From Sphingobacterium siyangense (GTDB lineage Bacteria > Bacteroidota > Bacteroidia > Sphingobacteriales > Sphingobacteriaceae): 64,000 nt of DNA. The stretch spans positions 124,001 through 188,000 of the forward strand of contig NZ_VLKR01000003.1 of NCBI RefSeq assembly GCF_007830445.1, written 5' to 3'. Position numbers and translations under genes: made by a program. Under the pieces are notes generated by a model. The model did not search any database, was not told the origin of the DNA, and saw only the letters and a list, made by a program, of their open reading frames with translations. How positions within the stretch are numbered: the first letter of the stretch is position 1; each line of letters opens with the position of its first letter. This document shows positions 9,345 through 18,743 of the stretch, in pieces.

Positions 9345-9352
9345 CAAACCTA
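9345..9352 (-). promoter_or_regulatory. Candidate -7 box for the acpP-fabF-rnc-hisS operon
   Basis: TAGGTTTG on the minus strand matches TAnnTTTG and lies about 60 bases upstream of the acpP ATG. The -33 element is not clear. Confidence 0.4.
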
Positions 9353-9571
9353 AATTGATATTTAGATGAAAGTCACCACGTTAGGCGACCGAACTTATTC
9401 GCGTCTTATACTAGCTAACCCACTCTATATTAACTTAGTTCAAGTATAACAAAAAATATTTTGTATTCCAAACGCTCAGCTAATTAACTCAAATTTTACA
9501 CAAAAAGTATATTCCAACCTTAAATTTATTAGTACCTTCGTTAGCAGAGGAGCATATATTTAAGCATTAAA

Positions 9572-10066
9572 GTGGTCAATAAGTTAGTAGCAAGATTAGA
9601 TATGGATATGGACGAAGAGTTGGATTTTACCCTACTCGCCATCACCTGTTCTCTGAAAGATTACCGACTCTGCCATTTTATCAACAAGGAGACTAATCTG
9701 AATTTTTCCAGAGGAAAAGAAAGTAAATACGACCATGATGGCCGACAAAAAAACAAACCCGAAGAAGAACTTGAATATCATATTATCTTTGACACAAAGA
9801 AAAAAATAAGCTACCACTTCACTGCTTTTCATTACCTTATCCCCGATGCTGATACGGAATATTTTCTTATCAACAATAAGAGCATCGAAGGAACTTATTT
9901 AATTCCCGAAAACCCCCACTTTGATTTTTTTATCATTATCAAAAACTACATCTGTGAGGATGACGTGGAACATATTATCAAAAGGATCAGCAAATTACCC
10001 GAAGTTGTCATTGCAAAAGAAATATCGCCAAAAATATTGAAATCTAAAGAAAATCTCATATTTTAG
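9572..10066 (+). CDS. IPExxxVDY family protein
   Basis: A 164-residue protein of a small Bacteroidota family that is usually encoded next to pyruvate kinase, as here (135 bases upstream of pyk). The sequence is acidic in its N-terminal half and contains alternating hydrophobic strands. No catalytic motif, signal peptide or membrane segment is seen, and its function is unknown. The first suitable start is a GTG at 9572; a purine-rich AGAGGAG lies about 20 bases upstream, too far for an ideal ribosome site, so an alternative start within a few codons is possible. Confidence 0.75.
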   Translation: MVNKLVARLDMDMDEELDFTLLAITCSLKDYRLCHFINKETNLNFSRGKESKYDHDGRQKNKPEEELEYHIIFDTKKKISYHFTAFHYLIPDADTEYFLINNKSIEGTYLIPENPHFDFFIIIKNYICEDDVEHIIKRISKLPEVVIAKEISPKILKSKENLIF

Positions 10067-10200
10067 CAAACTGTAGGTTAGTGTAGCAAATACACCCCAG
10101 TTTAGATCTAAATTAATTCGATTTAGTTTTGACAAAACACAACAATATAGTGAGCTATTTGTTGTGATTAATGAAGAACATTTAAAATACAAAATAACAG

Positions 10201-11628
10201 ATGGAAAAAGTTCAAAAAAGGACTAAAATTGTCGCAACATTAGGCCCTGCCTCGGCAGACAAACAAGTTTTGACCAACATGATTGCCAAAGGGGTTGATG
10301 TGTGCCGGTTGAATTTCTCTCATGGCAGCCAGGAAGATCACCTTAAGGTAATCGAAACTATAAATGCAATAAATAATGAAACAGGATTCAATGTTGCCAT
10401 CTTAGCCGATTTACAAGGTCCAAAAATTAGGATCGGAAAAATGAAAGAAGGTGGCGCTGTTCTCGTGAATGGTTCAAAAGTTGAAATCACAACACACGAA
10501 CTTATCGGAGACGAAAACAGAATCTACATTACATACGAAAACTTTCCAAACGATGTTGAAGCCAACGAAATCATTTTACTTGATGACGGAAAACTTCAAC
10601 TTCGTGTTTTAGAGACCAATCATAAAGACACTGTTACCTGTGAAGTTGTACACGGAGGTGTCCTTACTTCACGTAAAGGCGTTAACTTACCAAATACTAA
10701 AGTATCGATCCCTTCGTTGACCGAAGAAGATTTAGACAACTTGAATTTTGCCTTGGATCATGGTGCAGACTGGATCGCTATGTCTTTCGTCCGTTCGGCA
10801 GAAGATATTTTTCAATGTAAAAAAATCATCGAGGCAAAAGGAAGCCATGCACGTGTAATCGCAAAAGTTGAAAAACCAGAAGCGATTGAAAATATTGATG
10901 CAATTATCGAAGCTACAGATGCTGTTATGGTTGCTCGTGGAGATTTGGGTGTTGAGCTTCCAATGGAAGAGGTACCAGGACTTCAAAAGATCATCGTACA
11001 GAAATGTAGAGATCTTTCAAAACCAGTGATCATTGCGACACAGATGTTGGAAAGTATGATCACTACACCACGTCCTACACGTGCTGAAGTAAATGACGTA
11101 GCCAACTCCGTATTGGATGGAGCGGATGCTGTGATGTTAAGTGGCGAGACTTCAGTCGGTGAATTCCCTGAAATCGTTATCGAAACAATGAGCAAAATCA
11201 TTATCCACGTGGAACAAACTTCTTATCCTTATTATAATGAGAAAGTTAGTGAAATCCACGACGGAACACTTATTCCGGATGCGATTTGCGCTTCTTCGGT
11301 TTACCTTGCTCAAAAAACAAATGCATCTGCAATTGCGGTATTGACATCATCTGGTGCAACAGCGTTTGAAATTACAAGTTATAGACCAAATGTAGATATT
11401 TTAGTTTTCACAGGAACACAAAAATTACTGAAACAACTCAGCCTACTTTGGGGAGTAAAAACTTTTATCTACGACAAGTTCGAAAGCACGGATGGATCTA
11501 TCCATGATGTTAACAAATTTATTGTAAAAAATAACTACGTTAAACCTGGATCTATCATTATCAATACAGCTTCGACACCGTTAATCGAAAAAGGTAAAAC
11601 AAATACAATCCGTGTTTCCCAGCTATAA
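10201..11628 (+). CDS. pyk: Pyruvate kinase
   Basis: A 475-residue glycolytic enzyme that makes pyruvate and ATP from phosphoenolpyruvate and ADP. The N-terminus has TLGPAS and the substrate/metal region CRLNFSHG. The barrel carries the catalytic IAKVEKPEAIENID segment, MVARGDLGVE and the MLSGETSVGEFP stretch, and the C-terminal regulatory domain follows. Length is standard for a single-copy bacterial enzyme. It is followed by a strong bidirectional terminator. Confidence 0.97.
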   Translation: MEKVQKRTKIVATLGPASADKQVLTNMIAKGVDVCRLNFSHGSQEDHLKVIETINAINNETGFNVAILADLQGPKIRIGKMKEGGAVLVNGSKVEITTHELIGDENRIYITYENFPNDVEANEIILLDDGKLQLRVLETNHKDTVTCEVVHGGVLTSRKGVNLPNTKVSIPSLTEEDLDNLNFALDHGADWIAMSFVRSAEDIFQCKKIIEAKGSHARVIAKVEKPEAIENIDAIIEATDAVMVARGDLGVELPMEEVPGLQKIIVQKCRDLSKPVIIATQMLESMITTPRPTRAEVNDVANSVLDGADAVMLSGETSVGEFPEIVIETMSKIIIHVEQTSYPYYNEKVSEIHDGTLIPDAICASSVYLAQKTNASAIAVLTSSGATAFEITSYRPNVDILVFTGTQKLLKQLSLLWGVKTFIYDKFESTDGSIHDVNKFIVKNNYVKPGSIIINTASTPLIEKGKTNTIRVSQL

Positions 11629-11647
11629 TGGACAATAAGGATTAAAG

Positions 11648-11687
11648 CAAAAAAAATAGCGTTCTAGATAGAACGCTATTTTTTTTG
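11648..11687. terminator. Bidirectional terminator between pyk and a convergent gene
   Basis: A near-perfect stem AATAGCGTTCT / AGAACGCTATT, flanked by an A-run on the left and a T-run on the right, serves both strands. The TAG stop codon of the convergent minus-strand gene (11676-11678) lies inside the right arm. Confidence 0.9.
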
Positions 11688-12005
11688 CTTGTTTGGATAC
11701 AAGGAGTCGATTTTTAATTTAAAGTCCTTCACCTTTAGCGAATCATTCAAGCGTCTAAACGGAAGATTGTTTTCTTTCTCATCACCTTTAGGCATTTTTT
11801 CCGTTCCTGGCATAGGAGCTAAACCATCCACACGCTTCAGGTTCTTAATAGGCATATTGTACTTCTCATTAGAAGAATCCAATTTTAGGACGGGCATCTT
11901 TGCTTCCTTTTCCTCCATCAAAGGAATCTGCGGCTTTACCTTCACCTGCCCCAAAGCAATTGTTCCTATGGAAGATAATACCAATAATAATACATAACTT
12001 TTCAT
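11676..12005 (-). CDS. Small exported hypothetical protein
   Basis: A 109-residue protein. The ATG at 12005 gives a good signal peptide (MKSYVLLLVLSSIGTIALG, cleaved before Gln) and is preceded by AGAG. The mature part is short, Lys- and Pro-rich and mostly hydrophilic, with repeated MP motifs, so it is probably disordered in the periplasm. I do not recognise a family. Its stop codon is embedded in the shared pyk terminator hairpin. Confidence 0.65.
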   Translation of the reverse strand: MKSYVLLLVLSSIGTIALGQVKVKPQIPLMEEKEAKMPVLKLDSSNEKYNMPIKNLKRVDGLAPMPGTEKMPKGDEKENNLPFRRLNDSLKVKDFKLKIDSLYPNKQKK

Positions 12006-12259
12006 CTCTATATAGTTGTTAAGAGTATCTGCACTCAATTGCACCAATGAACACGTTATACTCGGCTTATTCACTTCTATAGCAGCCAGAATTAACCGCG
12101 TAGACTAAATTTATCAATAGACCAATTCAGCACATAATTTATTTCTATTCACTAATTTACAAACAACAGCACCTATATTTAAACAGATTGCTGTTAAACA
12201 TTGTTAAAACAGCTTCAAAACACATTAGCATCTTTATATTTGTAACAATTTAAGAAAAT
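12006..12259. promoter_or_regulatory. Divergent promoter region upstream of the histidine kinase gene
   Basis: Part of a 379-base gap between divergent genes. TATATTTG at 12235-12242 on the plus strand fits the -7 consensus. No -33 TTTG at 19-20 bases is evident. The predicted transcript would carry a leader of about 135 bases including a short open frame at 12260. Confidence 0.4.
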
Positions 12260-12325
12260 ATGGGCTACCGGACCTTAAATGGCCACTCACATGGTATAAG
12301 GGATGGATACGCAAAAGGTAAATAA
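12260..12325 (+). CDS. Possible 21-codon upstream open frame in the histidine kinase leader
   Basis: An ATG at 12260, 18 bases after the TATATTTG box, opens a 21-codon frame ending in TAA at 12323. The peptide is rich in Gly, His and Arg (MGYRTLNGHSHG...). It could be a leader peptide, a small protein or chance. No strong ribosome site is seen. Confidence 0.25.
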   Translation: MGYRTLNGHSHGIRDGYAKGK

Positions 12326-12384
12326 ACTGAGTACTATAAACTTTGTGATATATTCAAAATACATTTATTTAACACCCAACCCTA

Positions 12385-14217
12385 ATGAAGAAAAATAGCA
12401 TTGTATTAATCATTGGACTGATGTCTCTAGCTCTAATTGGGGTATTGGCTATGCAATTCTATTTTCTGAGAGATTCATATCGTCAAAAATCCCAATTATT
12501 TGATGAGTCCGTCAATGCTGCGATTACAGCTGTTGCTGGAAAGCTTGAACGACGGGAGGTGGTCGACTTTGCTAAAGTTCAACAGGAACGTAACATTGAA
12601 AAATCCAAGCAGGAACAGGCCAAACAACGTCTGTTGGCCGAGCAACTCGAAATACAGTATAGAATTGAAGAATTAAAAAACAAACAACATGTTGTTTTCT
12701 CAAACTTCAAAGAGCAAGAAGACCAATTACGTGCTTTGTATCCAAATGTAATTGAAATCAAAAATTCCTTTTACGAAACATACATCAAAAGACCGGAGTA
12801 CCAGAAATTTATCAAATTTTCTGTTTCAAATGAGCTTACCGACGATAATCTGGTACAAGCTTTTATCATGTTAAATGCGTCCAAAGTAGATGATCAGGTG
12901 AATGGGAAAGATGACAGCACGCGGTTTGTTATCCCACTAATGGACCCATTGGTCAATCAACAGACAAAATTCAGGGTAGCCACCTTACCACCAAGAGAGA
13001 ATGCAAAACTTGCAAAAACCATCTCTGATTTGGAAAAAAGGCTCGATGTGCTAAACAGAAAGAATTCTTGGTCCGGTTTCAACGTTTACGACTCCGTTGC
13101 TATGCTCGGTGGTAAAAAGGCAGATTACATCGAAGATGTTGCTATTGGAATGGAGCTAGCAAAGCGTCCGTTAAAGGATCGGTTGAATGTCATCATTGTC
13201 CAGGAACTGATCAAAGATGAGTTGGCTCAACGCGATATTAAAGCTCCTTTTAATATTGAAATATGGAGTACAAACAATATATTACTAAATAATATTTTAA
13301 ACGAAGCCGCTCTAAATAACCCGACAAATACAACAAAATACTCGACCGCACTTTTTAAAGGTGATATCGGTGCTGCGCCAGGGAAATTAACAATCTATTT
13401 TCCCAATAAAAAGGCGATAATCGCAGATAATATGGGCTATCTGTTACTACCTATGCTGGCACTACTTTTCTTGTTGGTGGGTTGTTTTGCTTATACACTG
13501 ATTATCATCTTCAGACAAAAGAAAGTTTCGGAAATGAAAACAGATTTCATCAACAACATGACGCATGAGTTTAAAACACCTGTTGCAACAATTATGATTG
13601 CCAGCGAGTCACTTAAAGATCCAGACATCAATGCCGACCATAAGCGCGTTCAGAAATTGGCTAATATCATCTACGACGAAAATGTTAGACTCGGAAATCA
13701 CATCGAACGTGTGCTTGACCTAGCCCGATTGGAAAAGGAAACATTAAAGTTAGACCAGGTGGATGTGCATATTAATGATCTTGTCTCAGCAGTTACCGAC
13801 AGTATGCAGTTAAGGATGCAAAATATCGGCGGAAAATTTTCCATAGATCTAGCGGCGGCGAAAGATGTTGTTGTTGGTGACGAGCTGCATTTTTCAAATG
13901 TATTTTATAATCTACTGGATAATGCAATTAAGTACAACAAAGGAGATCTGCATGTGAATATTCAATCCAAAAATGTTGGTGATACCATTGTTATCACCAT
14001 TGCCGACAACGGTATTGGGATGAGTCGGGATCACCTGCAAAAGATTTTCGACCAGTTCTACCGTATTCCAACTGGAAATGTTCATAATGTCAAAGGATTT
14101 GGTCTTGGCTTAAGTTATGTCCAGGACATCCTGAGAAGGCTGAACGGAAAAATTACAGTTAAAAGTGAAAAAGATAAGGGCACGACCTTTGAAGTAATTT
14201 TGCCTATTAAAAAATAA
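12385..14217 (+). CDS. Sensor histidine kinase
   Basis: A 610-residue membrane sensor. An N-terminal membrane helix (about residues 5-27) and a second one (about 350-376, PMLALLFLLVGCFAYTLIII) bracket an extracytoplasmic sensor domain of about 320 residues with a Glu- and Gln-rich helical start. The cytoplasmic part has the H-box with phospho-acceptor His394 (NNMTHEFKTP), the N-box (NLLDNAIKYN), the G1 box (DNGIGM) and the G2 box (GFGLGLSYV). It transfers phosphate to the OmpR-type regulator encoded 102 bases downstream. The signal is unknown. Confidence 0.93.
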   Translation: MKKNSIVLIIGLMSLALIGVLAMQFYFLRDSYRQKSQLFDESVNAAITAVAGKLERREVVDFAKVQQERNIEKSKQEQAKQRLLAEQLEIQYRIEELKNKQHVVFSNFKEQEDQLRALYPNVIEIKNSFYETYIKRPEYQKFIKFSVSNELTDDNLVQAFIMLNASKVDDQVNGKDDSTRFVIPLMDPLVNQQTKFRVATLPPRENAKLAKTISDLEKRLDVLNRKNSWSGFNVYDSVAMLGGKKADYIEDVAIGMELAKRPLKDRLNVIIVQELIKDELAQRDIKAPFNIEIWSTNNILLNNILNEAALNNPTNTTKYSTALFKGDIGAAPGKLTIYFPNKKAIIADNMGYLLLPMLALLFLLVGCFAYTLIIIFRQKKVSEMKTDFINNMTHEFKTPVATIMIASESLKDPDINADHKRVQKLANIIYDENVRLGNHIERVLDLARLEKETLKLDQVDVHINDLVSAVTDSMQLRMQNIGGKFSIDLAAAKDVVVGDELHFSNVFYNLLDNAIKYNKGDLHVNIQSKNVGDTIVITIADNGIGMSRDHLQKIFDQFYRIPTGNVHNVKGFGLGLSYVQDILRRLNGKITVKSEKDKGTTFEVILPIKK

Positions 14218-14319
14218 AACGTTCCTTTTTTGTATATTTCCTCTTTAAAAAATTTCAAAGGTTGAGGAAAACTGATTTATCAGTATCAAGGGACATTGGT
14301 GAAAATTAATATAATCATT

Positions 14320-15009
14320 ATGCAAAAGATATTATTAGCAGAAGATGATCCTAATTTGGGGGATCTTTTAAAAGACTATCTCGAATTAAAGGGAAAATTT
14401 GACGTCACATTATGCACGGATGGAGATGAAGCGATTTCTCAATTCAAAAAAAATAACTACGACCTCTGTATTTTCGATGTCATGATGCCAAAAAAGGACG
14501 GATTTACAGTTGGACGTGAAATCAGAAAAACAAACAATACTGTTCCTATTATCTTTGCCACAGCAAAGGGGATGATGGAAGATAAAACCGAAGCCTTTGA
14601 ATTAGGGGGAGATGATTATATCACAAAGCCTTTTCGAGTGGAGGAATTATTGCTCCGCATCAATGCTTTGCTGAAGCGCAGTGTTCGAGACAAAGAAGAG
14701 GAAGTGGTTGCTGATAAATTTGAAATTGGTGATTATTTCTTTGATTATACAAGTCAGCAAATTTCTTACAAAGGACAGATGCAAAAACTATCCACTAAAG
14801 AAGCGGAACTACTGCGCTTGCTTTGTTTAAAGAAAAATGATGTGCTGACCCGGGAAGAAGCTTTATTAAAAATATGGCATGATGACAACTACTTTACGGG
14901 TAGAAGTATGGATGTATTTCTCAGTAAACTTCGTAAATATCTAAAAGAAGATAGTAAAGTTGAAATTGTCAATGTGCACGGAAAAGGTTACAAACTTTTG
15001 GTGAGCTAA
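14320..15009 (+). CDS. OmpR-family response regulator
   Basis: A 229-residue DNA-binding regulator. The receiver domain has the acidic pocket (EDD, residues 8-10), phospho-acceptor Asp53 in FDVMMPKKDG and the conserved Lys in DDYITKPF. The C-terminal winged helix ends in VHGKGYKL. I chose the ATG at 14320 because the family starts MQKILLAEDD; GTG at 14299, behind AAGGGA, is an alternative. It pairs with the preceding kinase. The gene ends shortly before a short hairpin. Confidence 0.93.
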   Translation: MQKILLAEDDPNLGDLLKDYLELKGKFDVTLCTDGDEAISQFKKNNYDLCIFDVMMPKKDGFTVGREIRKTNNTVPIIFATAKGMMEDKTEAFELGGDDYITKPFRVEELLLRINALLKRSVRDKEEEVVADKFEIGDYFFDYTSQQISYKGQMQKLSTKEAELLRLLCLKKNDVLTREEALLKIWHDDNYFTGRSMDVFLSKLRKYLKEDSKVEIVNVHGKGYKLLVS

Positions 15010-15160
15010 AAGAATGGGGAATGAGAAACAGTCATTCCCCATTTTTTATGCTACACAGCGTATTGAAACATGACATACACTAAATCACGGATGAAAAGAA
15101 AAGAACAAAACAATTTTATCCTTAGTAGAATATAAAAAATTGACGCACTTTTATAAAAAA

Positions 15161-15192
15161 TTTGCATTTCAAAAAGAAATGTTCTAACTTAG
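15161..15192 (+). promoter_or_regulatory. Promoter of the SAM-riboswitch/metE transcript
   Basis: TTTG at 15161-15164, a 20-base spacer and TAACTTAG at 15185-15192 fit the Bacteroidota promoter with one change in the -7 box. It lies just ahead of the riboswitch. Confidence 0.55.
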
Positions 15193-15200
15193 CGTCGCTT

Positions 15201-15334
15201 ATAGAGAAAGGCAGAGGGAATAGACCCGATGAAGCCTTAGCAACCTGTCCCTTGACAAGGTGCTAAATTCTACCCTACTTGATATGGGAATGATAAGCCG
15301 AAGTCACCGAATTCTAGTGTGTCCTTCTCTCTCT
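15201..15334 (+). ncRNA. SAM-I type (S-box) riboswitch controlling metE
   Basis: The outer stem pairs AGAGAAAGG (15203-15211) with CCTTCTCT (15323-15330), with one bulged A. The core shows the S-box landmarks GCAGAGGGA, GACCCGATGAAGCC and TTAGCAACC, then the P3/P4 arms ending in TGATAAGCCGAAGTC. When S-adenosylmethionine binds, expression of the downstream methionine synthase gene should drop. It begins about 10 bases after the promoter and sits 44 bases upstream of metE. Whether it acts on transcription or translation is not evident; no strong terminator is seen after it. Confidence 0.9.
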
Positions 15335-15377
15335 AGCAAGAAATATAGTTGAAAAAGAAATATTAAAAACATTCATT

Positions 15378-17690
15378 ATGTTATTGACTAACAATTTAGG
15401 TTACCCTCGTGTGGGCGCGTTCCGCGAATTGAAAAAAGCCAATGAGGCCTATTGGGCTAAAAAATCTTCTGTTGAGGAATTATTGGACACAGCAAAAAAA
15501 ATTCGTGAAGGCAATTGGAAAACACAAAAAGATGCTGGAATAGATTTGATCCCTTCCAATGATTTCTCTTTTTACGATCAAGTATTGGATTTAACCCTTA
15601 CTGTTGGTGCAATTCCTGCTCGTTACCATTCTTTATTGAATAAAGTAGACAACAATTACAGCTTAGATCTATATTTTGCCATGGCGCGTGGTTTCCAACA
15701 AGAAGGAATCGACGTGACTGCAATGGAAATGACCAAGTGGTTGGATACCAACTACCACTATATGGTGCCAGAATTCACAAAAGATCAAGAATTCAAATTG
15801 ACGTCCGAAAAATTCTTAAATGAATATAACGAAGCAAAATCATTGGGCATCGATACTAAACCAGTTCTATTAGGTCCTATCACTTACCTTTTGATCGGTA
15901 AAGAAAAAGAAGCTGGCTTTGACCGCATCGATTTATTGGATAAACTTGTTCCAGTATATGAGCAAATATTAGCTAAACTAGCTGAGGCCGGTGCGCAATA
16001 TGTTCAGATTGACGAGCCTTTCTTAGCATTGGATTTAGATGCTAAAGTAAAAGCTTTATATCAACCTACTTTCGAAAAATTAGCTGCAGCAGCAAAAAAT
16101 ATCAAATTAATCGCGACGACTTACTTCGAAGCTTTAAAAGACAACGAAGATATCGCAGTTAACTTACCTATCCATGCTTTACATTTGGATTTGGTACGCG
16201 GTGAAAACCAATTGGATACGGTACTAGCTAAAGTTCCTGCTTCATTAACATTATCTTTGGGTATTGTTGAAGGCCGTAACATCTGGAAAAATGATTACGA
16301 AAAATCATTGGTTAAAATCAAACAAGCTGTTGATGCATTAGGAAAAGACCGTGTATGGGTAGCTCCTTCTTCATCATTGTTGCACGTTCCTTTCGACTTA
16401 GACAATGAACACAATGAGCAATCGCTACCAGCTGAAGTAAAAAACTGGTTAGCATTTGCTAAACAAAAATTAGCTGAGGTAAAAGACTTAGCCGTATTAG
16501 CAGAAGGTGAAGTTGATGCTGAAACAGCAAAACGCTTCGAAGCGAACAAAGCTGCCGCTGAAAGCCGTCGTACTTCTCCACTGATCCACAAACCAGAGGT
16601 TAAAACACGTACAAGCAATATCACTGATGACGATGCGAAACGTACTTCAGCATTTGCTGACCGTAAAGCAGCGCAACAAGCGAAGTTCAACTTGCCGGCA
16701 TTCCCTACCACAACTATTGGTTCATTCCCGCAAACGAAAGATGTTCGTAAATGGAGAGCAGACCTGAAAAAAGGTGCTATCACGCAGGCAGAGTACGATA
16801 AAGCAATCGCAGAAGAAACTGAAAACACAATCCGTCTTCAAGAGCAATTGGATATCGACGTATTAGTACATGGCGAATTCGAACGTAACGACATGGTTGA
16901 ATACTTCGGTGAACAATTGGCTGGTTACGCTTTCACACAAAACGGCTGGGTACAATCTTACGGTTCACGTTGTGTAAAACCTCCGATTATCTATGGTGAT
17001 GTATACCGTCCTGAAGATATGACTGTCCGTTGGTCTTCATACGCTCAATCATTGACTAACCGTCCGGTTAAAGGTATGTTGACTGGTCCGGTTACCATCT
17101 TACAATGGTCTTTTGTACGTAATGATCAACCGCGTTCAACAACGACTTACCAAATTGCATTGGCGATCTTGGATGAAGTACAAGCGCTGGAAAAAGCAGG
17201 TATCAAAATCATACAAATCGATGAACCAGCAATCCGCGAAGGATTGCCGCTACGTAAAGCTGATCAAAAAGATTACTTGAACTGGGCAGTACGTGCTTTC
17301 CGTGTTTCTTCATCAAATGTAGAGGACGATACACAGATTCACACACACATGTGTTACTCTGAGTTCAATAATGTAATCGAAGACATCGCTGCAATGGATG
17401 CTGACGTCATCACGATTGAGACTTCACGCTCTCAAATGAAATTGTTGAATGCTTTCGCCGGTGATTTCAAATATCCAAACGATATTGGTCCAGGTGTTTA
17501 TGACATTCACTCACCACGTGTTCCAAGCAAAGATGAGATGGTAGATCTATTGCGTAAAGCAAAAGCAGTAGTTCCAGCAGAACAACTTTGGGTTAACCCT
17601 GACTGTGGTTTGAAAACTCGTGCTTGGCCAGAAACCAAAGCGGCTTTAGAGTCGATGGTTGAGGCTGCGAAAATCTTAAGAGCAGAATAA
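15378..17690 (+). CDS. metE: Cobalamin-independent methionine synthase
   Basis: A 770-residue enzyme that transfers a methyl group from 5-methyltetrahydropteroyl-triglutamate to homocysteine. The N-terminal barrel starts TNNLGYPRVGAFRELKKA. The C-terminal catalytic barrel keeps the zinc ligands: His and Cys in HTHMCYSEF, Glu in ITIETSRS and Cys in NPDCGLKTR. Length matches E. coli MetE. Its codon use looks optimised, suggesting high expression. It is controlled by the SAM riboswitch upstream and ends at a strong terminator. Confidence 0.98.
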   Translation: MLLTNNLGYPRVGAFRELKKANEAYWAKKSSVEELLDTAKKIREGNWKTQKDAGIDLIPSNDFSFYDQVLDLTLTVGAIPARYHSLLNKVDNNYSLDLYFAMARGFQQEGIDVTAMEMTKWLDTNYHYMVPEFTKDQEFKLTSEKFLNEYNEAKSLGIDTKPVLLGPITYLLIGKEKEAGFDRIDLLDKLVPVYEQILAKLAEAGAQYVQIDEPFLALDLDAKVKALYQPTFEKLAAAAKNIKLIATTYFEALKDNEDIAVNLPIHALHLDLVRGENQLDTVLAKVPASLTLSLGIVEGRNIWKNDYEKSLVKIKQAVDALGKDRVWVAPSSSLLHVPFDLDNEHNEQSLPAEVKNWLAFAKQKLAEVKDLAVLAEGEVDAETAKRFEANKAAAESRRTSPLIHKPEVKTRTSNITDDDAKRTSAFADRKAAQQAKFNLPAFPTTTIGSFPQTKDVRKWRADLKKGAITQAEYDKAIAEETENTIRLQEQLDIDVLVHGEFERNDMVEYFGEQLAGYAFTQNGWVQSYGSRCVKPPIIYGDVYRPEDMTVRWSSYAQSLTNRPVKGMLTGPVTILQWSFVRNDQPRSTTTYQIALAILDEVQALEKAGIKIIQIDEPAIREGLPLRKADQKDYLNWAVRAFRVSSSNVEDDTQIHTHMCYSEFNNVIEDIAAMDADVITIETSRSQMKLLNAFAGDFKYPNDIGPGVYDIHSPRVPSKDEMVDLLRKAKAVVPAEQLWVNPDCGLKTRAWPETKAALESMVEAAKILRAE

Positions 17691-17709
17691 TTCTTAAACT
17701 ATATTGATA

Positions 17710-17745
17710 AAGCCCTAGATGAAATTTCATCTAGGGCTTCTTTAT
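17710..17745 (+). terminator. Intrinsic terminator after metE
   Basis: A perfect 30-base palindrome (AAGCCCTAGATGAAA arm and its complement) followed by CTTTATT, 20 bases after the metE stop. Confidence 0.85.
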
Positions 17746-17790
17746 TGGACCTTGGTTCGAAACAAAAACCGTCATCCGGATAATGTAAGA

Positions 17791-18321
17791 CTATTTTCGG
17801 GTGTTCTTCTTTTCTTTCTTGTTTTCCTTTTCTTTCCCGTTCTTAATTTCCTGTTTCCCCTTAATCCGATCTTCAATCGACTTCAGGCTTGACGAAAAAT
17901 CAAGATCAACATTCTCAAGTTGTGCCATCTTTAACGCCTTCAATGCCTTTTTATATTTTCTCAATTTTTCAAATAAAAGTGCTTTCTTGATCCATATCCC
18001 TGCCAAGGGCATCGCCGGAAGTGTCAAAGCAAATTTAATCGTCTTTTTTGCAGCTTCATACTCCCCCATATCGATCAGTGTCTGAATGAAATAAGGATAT
18101 ACCTCCAGTGCCTGCACATTATGCACCAAAGCTTCCTGGAAATACCTTTTTGCCTGCTCATAGTCCAATAGCTGTTCGGCATGAACTCTTCCCATCAAAC
18201 ACAGCGCCATTGTATTGGACTCATCATAAGACAGCGCATAGGATAAGGATTCCATGGTCTCCTCCAAATACATTGGATAGTTATCCAGTGCCTGAAGGAC
18301 ATATTTATTTACTGAATTCAT
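17791..18321 (-). CDS. TPR-like helical repeat protein, function unknown
   Basis: A 176-residue protein from the ATG at 18321. Tetratricopeptide-like helices are visible (ALCLMGRVHAEQLLDYEQAKRYFQEALV; YFIQTLIDMGEYEAAKKTI; KALLFEKLRKYKKALKALK), followed by a highly charged Lys/Glu tail (KGKEKENKKEKK). No signal peptide is seen, so it is probably a cytoplasmic scaffold. The frame remains open upstream to 18432, but that extension has unusual composition and is not favoured. Confidence 0.65.
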   Translation of the reverse strand: MNSVNKYVLQALDNYPMYLEETMESLSYALSYDESNTMALCLMGRVHAEQLLDYEQAKRYFQEALVHNVQALEVYPYFIQTLIDMGEYEAAKKTIKFALTLPAMPLAGIWIKKALLFEKLRKYKKALKALKMAQLENVDLDFSSSLKSIEDRIKGKQEIKNGKEKENKKEKKNTRK

Positions 18322-18743
18322 AAAATTTTCTAAAACATAACATTCATATCCAGCTTTCACAATCATCTTGAAAGTAACTGGATTTCTAAAACTCCATAAT
18401 AAGCTAAGCATATTGGAACAGTGGGCCACCATTTAGAGAGCCAATTTTTAGCCAATATCAACGTGGGTTACTTAACGTATTAAAAAAGAAGATTAGGAAA
18501 GGGCCGTATTCCGAAGAATATTCCCGAGAATCTTCTCTGTGGACGAAGCGGGATTTTCTAATATTGCAAACATATTCTTCCGTTTTTATTAATTACTCTG
18601 TTAAATTGCAAAGATTCAAAATATTTACCACATTCCCAAAAACTTTTGATTATTAATCTGTTATATCTCACAGCACGATATTGGCATATTATTGTCGCAT
18701 CAATTTTGCTGAAATTCAATGACTATTTCCCCATCTTTGGACT
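18322..18743. promoter_or_regulatory. 422-base divergent intergenic region
   Basis: Lies between the TPR gene (minus) and an XRE-type gene (plus). It contains a GAAGATT / AATCTTC inverted repeat around 18490-18537 with GAATATTC in the middle, of unknown role. CATCTTTG at 18732-18739 resembles a -7 box just before the ATG at 18744, which would make that mRNA nearly leaderless. No gene or RNA is recognised. Confidence 0.4.

Noticed and set aside
9285..9347. N-terminal extension of acpP
   Set aside because: Acyl carrier proteins begin at MSDIA; the extension is in the leader and would break the conserved length.
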